In this document: positions 27,068-34,641 of the stretch, piece after piece
Position numbering within the stretch: position 1 is the first letter of the stretch
How the letters are laid out: every line of letters begins with the position of its first letter
Assembly: GCF_014385165.1 (NCBI RefSeq)
Contig: NZ_JACRTF010000001.1
Coordinates: forward strand, 2,790,001-2,854,000
From: Jilunia laotingensis
GTDB taxonomy: Bacteria > Bacteroidota > Bacteroidia > Bacteroidales > Bacteroidaceae
Reading direction: 5' to 3'
DNA length: 64,000 nucleotides
Made by a program: the position numbers and the translations under genes
Notes under the pieces: model-generated
Database searches by the model: none
Seen by the model: only the letters and a program-made list of their open reading frames with translations
Told to the model about the DNA's origin: nothing

Positions 27068-28246
27068 TTAATATAAAAGGCCGAACATCCAGAGGGGAAT
27101 CTGGTTCTCCCTGCCTATTTCGGCTTTGTGCAGTGCGTACGTCACACCGGGATTGTTCTTTATTTTCACTCCTTCGCAGCAGATCTTGAATGGCATTACC
27201 TCGTCCACCATGAATGAGATGTTTTTGTCCCCCTTGTGTACTTTGTGGTCTTTCCACATCGTGTTTACGAAGAAGGTGTCGAGTACGTCCTGTTCTTCCA
27301 CTTTGACGGGGTAAATGGAGTACATCAGGTTGGAGTTGTGCATCATGATCTTTGAAGGTTTCTTGGGGAACTCTTCTCCCTTGGGATATACAAGATTGAT
27401 CATGCGCGCATCTGCCAAATATTTGATGTAATTCATTACTGTTGCACGGGATGTCTCGATGTCCGTAGCGAGTTGGCTTACGTTGGGCGCTTTCGGTCCG
27501 TCGACCGCCAACAGATAGAGTAATTTCTTTATCTTTGAAAGATATTTCAGTTCGATTTGTTTGATGAGCAGGATGTCTACTTCCACCATCATGTTCATGG
27601 TCTTAAGCAGATTTTCCGAGAAGTTGCGCTTTTCGAGGAAGAAGGGGTAGAATCCATGATGCAGATAGTCTTGGAAAAAGTCCATCGGACGGACTTTTGA
27701 AAGTATCCCTTTGGCTATCTGTTCGTGGTTGCTGAGAATTTCTTCCAGTGAGTATGCCCGGAACTTCATGCCCGTCTGAAGGTTGAGGAATTCGCGGAAT
27801 GAAAGACCACGCAGATTGTAACTCTTTACGATGTCGCACAGCTCGAGATTCTCCTCTTTGAGACGCATCACGGACGAACCGGTGAAGACGATCTTCAAAT
27901 TGGGAAAACGGTCGTAACACATACGCAGCTCCTTGCTCCAGTCCGGATGTTTGAAAACCTGGTCGATCAATAATACCTTTCCGCCCCGGCGTTGGAATTC
28001 GTTGGCGAAGTCCACCAGGCTATGACCGGAAAAATAGAAGTTGTTCATGTTGATGAAAAGGCAGGAACGATCCGTTCCGAACTTCTCTTTGGCATATTGA
28101 AGGAGAAAAGTGGTTTTTCCTACGCCACGTGTACCTTTGATACCGATCAGGCGATCGCCCCAGTTAATTTCATCCATCAAGTCGCGACGAACGGGAGCGT
28201 TAGTGTGTTCAACCAAGTATGCGTGTGTGCGGTAGAATGATTCCAT
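27068..28246 (-). CDS. AAA (AAA_14) ATPase with DUF4143-like C-terminus
   Basis: The start is set at ATG 28246 (MESFYRTHAYLVEH) because a strong promoter lies at 28271-28301. The longer frame to 28390 would run through it. This gives 392 residues. Walker A is GTRGVGKTT (about 38-46). The Walker B-like strand is KVLLIDQV, with Gln where Glu is usual. FTGSSVM is a sensor-like strand. A winged-helix segment (about 240-300, ATDIETSRATVMNYIKYL) and a DUF4143-like C-terminal domain ending QIPLWMFGLLY follow. Such proteins are common in Bacteroidota and their role is unknown. It lies directly upstream of PFOR. Confidence 0.85.
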   Translation of the reverse strand: MESFYRTHAYLVEHTNAPVRRDLMDEINWGDRLIGIKGTRGVGKTTFLLQYAKEKFGTDRSCLFINMNNFYFSGHSLVDFANEFQRRGGKVLLIDQVFKHPDWSKELRMCYDRFPNLKIVFTGSSVMRLKEENLELCDIVKSYNLRGLSFREFLNLQTGMKFRAYSLEEILSNHEQIAKGILSKVRPMDFFQDYLHHGFYPFFLEKRNFSENLLKTMNMMVEVDILLIKQIELKYLSKIKKLLYLLAVDGPKAPNVSQLATDIETSRATVMNYIKYLADARMINLVYPKGEEFPKKPSKIMMHNSNLMYSIYPVKVEEQDVLDTFFVNTMWKDHKVHKGDKNISFMVDEVMPFKICCEGVKIKNNPGVTYALHKAEIGRENQIPLWMFGLLY

Positions 28247-28270
28247 TTCTTTTCTTTGGTTTTTCGGGTA

Positions 28271-28301
28271 CAAATATACTTCTTTTTCTGATAATTGCAA
28301 A
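28271..28301 (-). promoter_or_regulatory. Promoter of the AAA ATPase (and possibly PFOR)
   Basis: On the minus strand: TTTG (28301-28298), a 19-bp spacer and TATATTTG (28278-28271). It is a full consensus match. Transcription would begin near 28264, giving a short leader to ATG 28246. Confidence 0.75.
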
Positions 28302-28682
28302 GTAGAGATAGCAAAATTGTGCTTTTGTTTAACAAGTTTAGTGCTTTCGATACGATGGAGTGTATCGCTCAACGGAAGTATGTTTATCATTCTGACGTTT
28401 TGTCAATGTGATATTCCTGTCTGCTCAGGAGGGTGAAATCTACCGTCAATAGGGCATTTGGTTTCAAAAAACGCAGCCATTTCGAATTAGGATTTATTCT
28501 TTTGTTACCCCCTTGGCAAGTTGTGTTGCAAATGTAGTGAAAGTTTGTTCTCTTTCGATGAATTGTGAGAAATAATATTGTTTTAACTTTCTTTTTGATG
28601 GCATGGAAAGGTTGAAATTAGGGAGCTGTTATGTGCTAACGAATGTGAATGAACTTGGTTTTAGGGCTGAAAAGAGCGGGCC

Positions 28683-28836
28683 GGTGAGGAAGAGACGGTT
28701 GGTCGGTGGGGAAGAGGTGGTTGGTCGGTGAGGAAGGGACGGTTGATCGGTGAGGAATTAATGGTTGATCGGTGAGGAATAGTTACTCAACACGATAGAA
28801 ATAGCTATCTGACACGTTGGGAATAGCTATCCAACG
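28683..28836. repeat. Tandem array with exact 22-bp period (array B)
   Basis: Seven units start at 28683, 28705, 28727, 28749, 28771, 28793 and 28815. An eighth, poor unit may follow. The first five begin GGTGAGGAA or GGTGGGGAA. Units 1-4 end GGTTGGTC or GGTTGATC, and units 5-7 end CAACA, TGACA or CAACG. Units 5-7 share a central ATAGYTAYC. So the array changes type midway while keeping its phase. It lies in the 28391-28970 gap, which has no other clear gene. TATATTTG at 28860-28867 just after it could be the -7 of the next gene. Confidence 0.75.
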
Positions 28837-28970
28837 GGATGGATAACGGACTTTTTGTGTATATTTGTGAAATTTTACCCGGATAGCACACCGTTTCGTT
28901 CCTATAGCGAAGGGATGGTGTCATCCGAAACTATAAATATTGGAATAATTGATACTGAATGTTTAGATAA

Positions 28971-30176
28971 ATGGTCAGAATGTCAAAAAGAGAACTCTAT
29001 ATTTTCAATCCGGACAACGATCTGGCATTGGCAAATGGTGAAGCAAACTATATGCCTCCGGCCTCTGCCCAGCAGATGGCTTCCGACTTGGCTTTACTCC
29101 CGGCATGGTATGCTGCCCCCGGCAGCGCGGTGTTGGCGCCATCGGCTTACAATCTTGTTTTTCTCCGTGAAATGCAACGTCTGTTGCCAATTCCGGTGGA
29201 CTTGATGACTGCACCGGAACTGGCTTCGGACGGGCAGTTTACCCCTGTTCCCTGGGGCTGGAATCCGGCTTTGAGGAAAAAGCTGCTGCTTGCGGGGGTA
29301 GAGGAAGACGGGCTGCCTTCTTTGGGACATATTGCAGAGTTGCGCAGACTTTCCCACCGTATGCAGGTGGTAGAGTTGTTATCCCGTTTGCAATTGAATG
29401 AATATTTCTGTGGGGAATCGCATTATCTGACTCGGCCTGAGGAATGGCAGAGCTTTGTCGAAGAGCATAAGTCATCTTTGTTGAAAGCCCCTCTTTCGGG
29501 TAGTGGTAAAGGGCTGAACTGGTGCAAGGGTATGTTTACTTCTTCCATTTCCGGGTGGTGCAAGCGGATAGCAGCATTGCAGGGTGGGATAATGGCAGAG
29601 CCTGTATATGATAAGGTAATAGATTTTGCTATGGAATTCTGTTCGGACGGTTTAGGTAAGGTTCGTTTTGTGGGTTACTCTGTATTTGCCACGAATCGGA
29701 GTGGAGCCTATGAAGGCAACGTGTTGCAATCCGACGAGCAGACGAGGCGTGAGCTTTCGGCTTATGTCCCGGGTGAATCGACACTTCGATTGCAGTCGGT
29801 GCTTGAAGAAGAATTATCCTTGCGTTTCGGTCGTCATTATGCCGGCTACTTGGGCGTGGATATGATGCTTTGCCGTTTCCCCGGTTCTGCCCCCGAATTC
29901 CGAATTCATCCCTGTGTCGAAATCAACCTGCGGATGAATATGGGAGTCGTGGCTCATATGTTGTATGACAGATATGTGGCTCCTTCATCGTGCGGCCGTT
30001 TTTCCATTACTTATCATCCGGCTCCCCATGAGGCATTAAAAGACCACGAGCGGATGAGGTCTGAATATCCGTTGGAAATTGAAAACGACAAGATTGTTTC
30101 AGGATATCTTCCATTGGTTCCGGTACATAGGTGGACATCGTACGGGGCATTGGTAAAGATTGAAAGGATTTCCTAG
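28971..30176 (+). CDS. Uncharacterised protein, ATP-grasp-like
   Basis: The protein has 401 residues; ATG 28980 (MSKRELYIFNPDND) is an equally good start. I do not recognise a named family. Features suggest an ATP-grasp enzyme. SLLKAPLSGSGKGLNWC (about 171-187) resembles the Lys plus glycine-rich ATP loop, EPVYDKVIDFAMEF resembles the hinge, and VEINLRMNMG near 320-330 resembles the Glu-x-Asn-x-Arg metal site. No signal peptide is present, so it is cytoplasmic. If correct, it would ligate a carboxylate to an amine or thiol, and its substrate is unknown. It is convergent with the GHL10 gene 9 bp away. Confidence 0.6.
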   Translation: MVRMSKRELYIFNPDNDLALANGEANYMPPASAQQMASDLALLPAWYAAPGSAVLAPSAYNLVFLREMQRLLPIPVDLMTAPELASDGQFTPVPWGWNPALRKKLLLAGVEEDGLPSLGHIAELRRLSHRMQVVELLSRLQLNEYFCGESHYLTRPEEWQSFVEEHKSSLLKAPLSGSGKGLNWCKGMFTSSISGWCKRIAALQGGIMAEPVYDKVIDFAMEFCSDGLGKVRFVGYSVFATNRSGAYEGNVLQSDEQTRRELSAYVPGESTLRLQSVLEEELSLRFGRHYAGYLGVDMMLCRFPGSAPEFRIHPCVEINLRMNMGVVAHMLYDRYVAPSSCGRFSITYHPAPHEALKDHERMRSEYPLEIENDKIVSGYLPLVPVHRWTSYGALVKIERIS

Positions 30177-30185
30177 CCGATATTA

Positions 30186-31643
30186 CTAAAATCCTTGTAC
30201 TGCTTTTCCCTCATTCCCATAACGGTCCACTGCCGTTACTGCGAAATATATCTTTTCTGTCCAAGGATAGATGGGGGCATACGTATATTGAGTTCCTCGC
30301 ACATTTTGCGCAATGATATTTTCCGGGTTCGTTGTATCTACCGGATAAGTATCCGATGCATAAATCACATATCTCGGCATATTCATCCGGTCATTGTCTG
30401 TTGCCGCCTGCCAGGTGAGCAATAGGCAACCGTTTCCTTCAGGTGATATTCTTAAGTCGGACGGTGCGGTAGGGGCTTCATTGTCAAGCCACGGCATCGG
30501 TGGTTGGAGAGCGGGATATCTGTAAAAGTTCTCTTCCAGCTCATCGTAGATGCCCTGCGTGTTGTCCATCAGATATTGCACGCGATAGTGAGCTTCGCCT
30601 GCCAAACCGTGGCTACGGACGAAATTGATTTGGCGGTCGATGTCCTCGCGTATCCAGTTCCCTTCATCGGGGTGAAGGAAATAGATCCCCAAGCCCGGAA
30701 TCACTTGCCTTCCGTTGCTTTGTTCCTGCCAATCGAGGACGAATGGGTAGAAATTATTCTGCCTGAAATATAACATCGGATAAATCTGATCCTGTATGCC
30801 TTCGCCCAACCATCCCTGCGGATCTTGGTAAACGGTGTTGAAGGCATTCCAACCGCGCGAAGAGTAACGTGAGGTATCTTTGTACTTTCCTACCGGGCAT
30901 GTGCTTACCTTCACCCAAGGTTTTATCTCTTTTACACCTTTATATATATAGCGTACGATATCCGTCAGGTTGTCCCGGCGCCATTGTGCCAAAGAACGTC
31001 CTTTGCCATAACGTTTGAAATCATAACTGTCCGGAAAGCGCGGGGCATTTTCGGGGTATCGCAGATAGTCGAAATGTACCCCGTCCACGTCATACCGTGT
31101 CACCACCTCCCGTACCAGCTTCATCAGATATTCTTTGGTGGAAGGATGTCCGGGATTGAGGAAGTATTCGTTTTTATATGCGACACAAATCTCCTTTCTC
31201 TTCTTCGTGACGGATTGGTTGCCCAGACTCGCTACATGCCTCCGGTTGCCCAAAGGAATGGTCACCATCCATGCGTGGCATTCCATGCCGCGTTTATGGC
31301 ATTCAAGAACGGCAAATGCCAACGGGTCGTATCCCGGATCACCGCCTGTCTTTCCCGTTAGGATGGAATTGAAAGGCTCGATGGATGACTTGTAGATTAC
31401 GTCTCCCCGTGTACGTGTTTGGAACAGCACGGTGTTGAAGTTGGCTGCTTTCAACTTATCCAGTATGTCGGTCAGCTCTTTTTGCTGGCGACGAATACTT
31501 TCGGGAGTGGTGGTGGCCTTGCTACGAGGCCAGTCCAAGCCATAAACAGCCGTTACCCAGGCGGCACGGACTTCATACTTAGGCTGTGCTGCGGCTGGAA
31601 TGAGTAAAAATAAGGTGAGCAAGGAAAGAATATATCGTTGCAT
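30186..31643 (-). CDS. GHL10 (DUF187)-type family 10 glycosyl hydrolase-like protein
   Basis: This 485-residue protein has a signal peptide ending PAAAQP. The TIM-barrel GHL10 domain spans about 22-370. Its features are EVRAAWVTAVYGLDWPRS, FNTVLFQTRTRGD, HKRGMECHAWM, VTRYDVDGVHFDYLRYP (likely acidic active-site region) and GIQDQIYPMLYFRQ. A C-terminal fibronectin-III-like domain follows (about 385-485). It probably acts on a periplasmic or surface polysaccharide or peptidoglycan. A paralogue lies at 39593-41104. A -7-like TAACTTTG on the minus strand (31676-31669) gives a short leader. Confidence 0.88.
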   Translation of the reverse strand: MQRYILSLLTLFLLIPAAAQPKYEVRAAWVTAVYGLDWPRSKATTTPESIRRQQKELTDILDKLKAANFNTVLFQTRTRGDVIYKSSIEPFNSILTGKTGGDPGYDPLAFAVLECHKRGMECHAWMVTIPLGNRRHVASLGNQSVTKKRKEICVAYKNEYFLNPGHPSTKEYLMKLVREVVTRYDVDGVHFDYLRYPENAPRFPDSYDFKRYGKGRSLAQWRRDNLTDIVRYIYKGVKEIKPWVKVSTCPVGKYKDTSRYSSRGWNAFNTVYQDPQGWLGEGIQDQIYPMLYFRQNNFYPFVLDWQEQSNGRQVIPGLGIYFLHPDEGNWIREDIDRQINFVRSHGLAGEAHYRVQYLMDNTQGIYDELEENFYRYPALQPPMPWLDNEAPTAPSDLRISPEGNGCLLLTWQAATDNDRMNMPRYVIYASDTYPVDTTNPENIIAQNVRGTQYTYAPIYPWTEKIYFAVTAVDRYGNEGKAVQGF

Positions 31644-31694
31644 GGATTAATTTTGTTACTTAGTTCCGCAAAGTTAGTAAAAGTGTCGGTATTC

Positions 31695-31725
31695 TTGCGC
31701 GTTTCGTGAGATTATGTTACATTTG
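31695..31725 (+). promoter_or_regulatory. Promoter of the small membrane protein/barrel pair
   Basis: TTGC (31695-31698), a 19-bp spacer and TACATTTG (31718-31725). The -7 is a full match and the -33 is partial. It lies about 47 bp before the GTG at 31772. Confidence 0.55.
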
Positions 31726-31771
31726 CATGGCTATCTGTTTCATGATTTAGTAATTCATAATAAATAAACCT

Positions 31772-32002
31772 GTGAAGAAAGTTAGAAAATCAACTTGGGT
31801 GACTGTAGCCCTGCTTATCTATGTTTCTGCAACGGCAGCTTATCTACTGCCGCGCAATACAGAGATGGGTGATACAGAGAAATATTTAACCCTTGCAGCT
31901 TCGTATGTCATTGTCTTTGTTCTCTGGCTGGTACTGAGGAAAAAAGAAAAGTTACAACAAGAACGCAAGGAGAGGGAACATTATGATAATTTAAAGAAAT
32001 GA
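31772..32002 (+). CDS. Small two-helix membrane protein
   Basis: The protein has 76 residues from a GTG start. Two hydrophobic segments (about 8-25 and 38-56) are followed by a charged tail rich in Lys, Glu and Arg. It ends 4 bp before the outer-membrane barrel gene and shares its promoter. I do not recognise a family. The tail predicts the C-terminus in the cytoplasm. Confidence 0.7.
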   Translation: MKKVRKSTWVTVALLIYVSATAAYLLPRNTEMGDTEKYLTLAASYVIVFVLWLVLRKKEKLQQERKEREHYDNLKK

Positions 32003-32006
32003 GTGT

Positions 32007-32492
32007 ATGAAGAAAGTTGCATTGATTATTTGTCTGTTGGTGGCATCGTTGGGTGCCAAAGCACAGTTTGAACAAGGAAAGTGGATTGTTAATCCATCGT
32101 TGACCGGGCTGGACTTTTCGTATACGAAAAACGATAAAGCAAAATTCGGTGTCGGAGCCCAGGTAGGTACATTTGTGGCAGAAGGCATTGCGTTGATGGT
32201 GAATGCCGGAGCAGACTGGAGCAAGCCGATCGATATCTATACCATTGGGGCCGGAGGCCGGTTCTATTTTAATAAAACCGGTATTTATCTGGGAGCCGGT
32301 TTCGACCTGAACCGTTACCGATTGAATGGCGGGCATGGTGATACGGATTGGGGACTCGGAGTGGAAGCTGGCTATGCTTTCTTTTTATCACGTACGGTGA
32401 CTCTTGAACCGGCAGTTTATTATAAATGGCGTTTCAACGACAGTGATCTTTCTAAGTTCGGCATTAAGCTTGGCTTCGGATTCTATTTCTGA
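32007..32492 (+). CDS. Outer-membrane beta-barrel protein
   Basis: The protein has 161 residues. The signal peptide ends LGAKAQ (about residue 20). The rest is alternating beta structure with Gly-rich strands (FGVGAQVGTFVAEGIALMV, GVEAGYAFFL, KLGFGFYF) and a terminal aromatic, typical of an eight-stranded small barrel. It belongs to the group loosely annotated as outer-membrane beta-barrel or porin-family proteins in Bacteroides. The role is unknown. It is co-transcribed with the small membrane protein upstream. Confidence 0.8.
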   Translation: MKKVALIICLLVASLGAKAQFEQGKWIVNPSLTGLDFSYTKNDKAKFGVGAQVGTFVAEGIALMVNAGADWSKPIDIYTIGAGGRFYFNKTGIYLGAGFDLNRYRLNGGHGDTDWGLGVEAGYAFFLSRTVTLEPAVYYKWRFNDSDLSKFGIKLGFGFYF

Positions 32493-32597
32493 TAGTCTTC
32501 CTTTTGTTAAAAATAGTGCAGTTGATAGGGGACGAAGAACGGAATAATTCAAAAAACATTATTTTTGTTGTCAGTTTATGTAAAACACGAAAGGACA

Positions 32598-34532
32598 ATG
32601 AGAAAAAATGCTTTAAGAATTGTGCTGGTTACAGTTGTTGTAGTTCTCTGTCACTGTAATTATTTGAACGCACAAGGTTGGAGTTATCCGACAGAACAGA
32701 TTCAAGACCTTCCTTATGAAGATGGTATGGGGACAGAAGAAGCTCCTTACCGGATTACTAATGCCCAGCAATTGGCGAACCTGTCTTATTATGTAAATAA
32801 TGGAGTAGGATACGAAGGGATCTATTTCGCTCTGGCAGCGGACATCGATCTAAACCCGGGTTATACGTTTGGCAAGGACGGGACAATAAGTGGTGGGGAT
32901 GCACCGCAACAGTGGGTGCCGATCGGTACATATACTGGTTACAATGATAAAGATTTCAAAGGCTCTTTGGATGGGCAAGGGCATACTATCCGTGGAATAT
33001 ATCTCACGTTTCAACAGGATTGTGAGGGGTTGTTTGGAGTGATCAAGAATGGAAATGTCCGGAATTTGACTATTAGCAATTCTCTTATTATAAATAATAA
33101 CAAGGAGAATATTGAAGGGTATTGTGCCGGATTATTCGCTGGATACGCCCTTGATGTGAATTTTGTAAATTGCCGCAATGAGTCCTCTATCTATGGTAGA
33201 TCCGATAATTGTGAAAGGTGTGTCATAGGAGGGATTGCCGGTATTTTCTATGCAGGAGACAAGGCGACCGTTTTCAAGGATTGTCATAACAGTGGAAATA
33301 TTTCAGCAATTGAAGTAGAAAATGGATATAATCCATATCATATCTATACAGGAGGTATTATCGGTCGGGTGATGGGGGGATTTGGAAATATTCATGAAAT
33401 GTACCGTTGCACTAATTCCGGAGATATCAGCAGTACAGGCATGTCGGGTGGATTGGCAGGTGCTATTGATGGATTTTATGCTTGCTCTAATCTGGATAAT
33501 ACAGGAACAATTTCCGGAGAACTTTATGTAGGAGGAATTTTCGGACAGGGAGGGCATTACTCTGACGGTAAATTGTTGGAGGCATGCACTAATACGGGGC
33601 GTGTGTTTTCAAATTTTGCACTAGCTATTGGAGGTATTATAGGCGATGGTGGATATGCTGAAATTATAAACTGCGCGAATAAAGGAGAGATAGAAGTAAC
33701 GGGAAAACGTTCTGATAACAGGTGTTATACAGGAGGAATTATTGGAAATCCGTATTACAATACAGGGAATGCACCTGTAATCAATTTGACTGGTTGCTAT
33801 AATTTGGGAAACATTACCATTGACGATGGCCACTGCGGTGGTTTGATAGGTCAGTGCCCGACCTATTCCAAATGTAAGATGGAGAAATGTTACAATGCTG
33901 GAATGATTGCCAATCGTAAAGGTACTGCCGGTGGGCTGACTTCTGAGATTTGGAAGGATGGTAGCAGCATAATAAATTGCTATAACACAGGTGATGTAAG
34001 CGGGAACATACGCTCTACAGGTGGTTTGGTGGGTGTTTGTTGTTCAGCTTCTGATATAATTTATTGCTATACAACGGGTTCTGTTACTCCTATAGATGAC
34101 TTTATGGGGCCTGAAGTGGGTGGTTGTGGAAGCGTAATTGGATGTGTAACTCAAATTAATTCAATTCATCACTGCTATTATCTTTCGTCCGAAGATATGC
34201 CTGCTATTGGGGTGGATTATGCACACATTCCTGATTCTTCCTTGATGGCAAAAACGGCTGATGACTTTGCCGGTGGCCAAGTTTGCATCTTGTTGAATGA
34301 CACACAATATCCTACTCCTTGGGGGCAGGAACCGGGTAAGGACCCGACTCCGTTACTGAATGGGAAAGGTAATCCTGAAGTGTCTGGTATCGAAACAATC
34401 GAGCAAGGTGAATATAAAGGTGAGACGGTAATATATGATCTGACAGGACGGAAAGTTGAATCGACAAAGGGATTGAAAGGCATTTACATCGTAAACGGGA
34501 AAAAAGTTTTGTTTACTGGAGTTATGCCGTGA
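32598..34532 (+). CDS. GLUG-type repeat surface protein
   Basis: The start is taken at ATG 32598 (MRKNALRIVLVTVVVVL). The frame extends to 32565, but a TATTTTTG at 32560-32567 suggests a promoter there. This gives 644 residues. The signal peptide ends YLNAQG. The body consists of repeated beta-helix turns with GG(I/L)xG motifs (GGIAGIFY, TGGIIGRV, GGLAGAID, GGIFGQGG, GGLIGQC, GGLVGVC). Cys-rich turns (NCANKGEI, GCYNLGNI, KCYNAGMI) recur about every 35-45 residues. The C-terminus (IYDLTGRKVESTKGLKGIYI) resembles a short sorting or anchoring tail. It is probably an adhesin-like surface protein. The substrate is not known. Confidence 0.8.
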   Translation: MRKNALRIVLVTVVVVLCHCNYLNAQGWSYPTEQIQDLPYEDGMGTEEAPYRITNAQQLANLSYYVNNGVGYEGIYFALAADIDLNPGYTFGKDGTISGGDAPQQWVPIGTYTGYNDKDFKGSLDGQGHTIRGIYLTFQQDCEGLFGVIKNGNVRNLTISNSLIINNNKENIEGYCAGLFAGYALDVNFVNCRNESSIYGRSDNCERCVIGGIAGIFYAGDKATVFKDCHNSGNISAIEVENGYNPYHIYTGGIIGRVMGGFGNIHEMYRCTNSGDISSTGMSGGLAGAIDGFYACSNLDNTGTISGELYVGGIFGQGGHYSDGKLLEACTNTGRVFSNFALAIGGIIGDGGYAEIINCANKGEIEVTGKRSDNRCYTGGIIGNPYYNTGNAPVINLTGCYNLGNITIDDGHCGGLIGQCPTYSKCKMEKCYNAGMIANRKGTAGGLTSEIWKDGSSIINCYNTGDVSGNIRSTGGLVGVCCSASDIIYCYTTGSVTPIDDFMGPEVGGCGSVIGCVTQINSIHHCYYLSSEDMPAIGVDYAHIPDSSLMAKTADDFAGGQVCILLNDTQYPTPWGQEPGKDPTPLLNGKGNPEVSGIETIEQGEYKGETVIYDLTGRKVESTKGLKGIYIVNGKKVLFTGVMP

Positions 34533-34559
34533 AGGCTCTTTTATTAGTTTTTATATTTG

Positions 34560-34613
34560 AAGGAGGACTTTACAGGATCAGGTTTATTGCCGCGTATCTG
34601 TAAAGTCCTCCTT
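34560..34613. terminator. Bidirectional terminator between GLUG protein and uvrA
   Basis: A perfect 16-bp stem (34560-34575 with 34598-34613) has a 22-nt loop. A T-rich run (TTCCTTTT) follows on the plus side. It lies between convergent genes. Confidence 0.75.
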
Positions 34614-34641
34614 TCCTTTTATGATTTCCAAATAACCGTTT

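Noticed and set aside
28247..28390. N-terminal extension of the AAA ATPase to 28390
   Set aside because: The stretch contains a full-consensus promoter and the extension has no homology I recognise. ATG 28246 fits better.
28683..28836. Array B as a CRISPR
   Set aside because: The units are 22 bp with no separate repeat and spacer parts, no 25-40 bp direct repeat, and no cas genes nearby.
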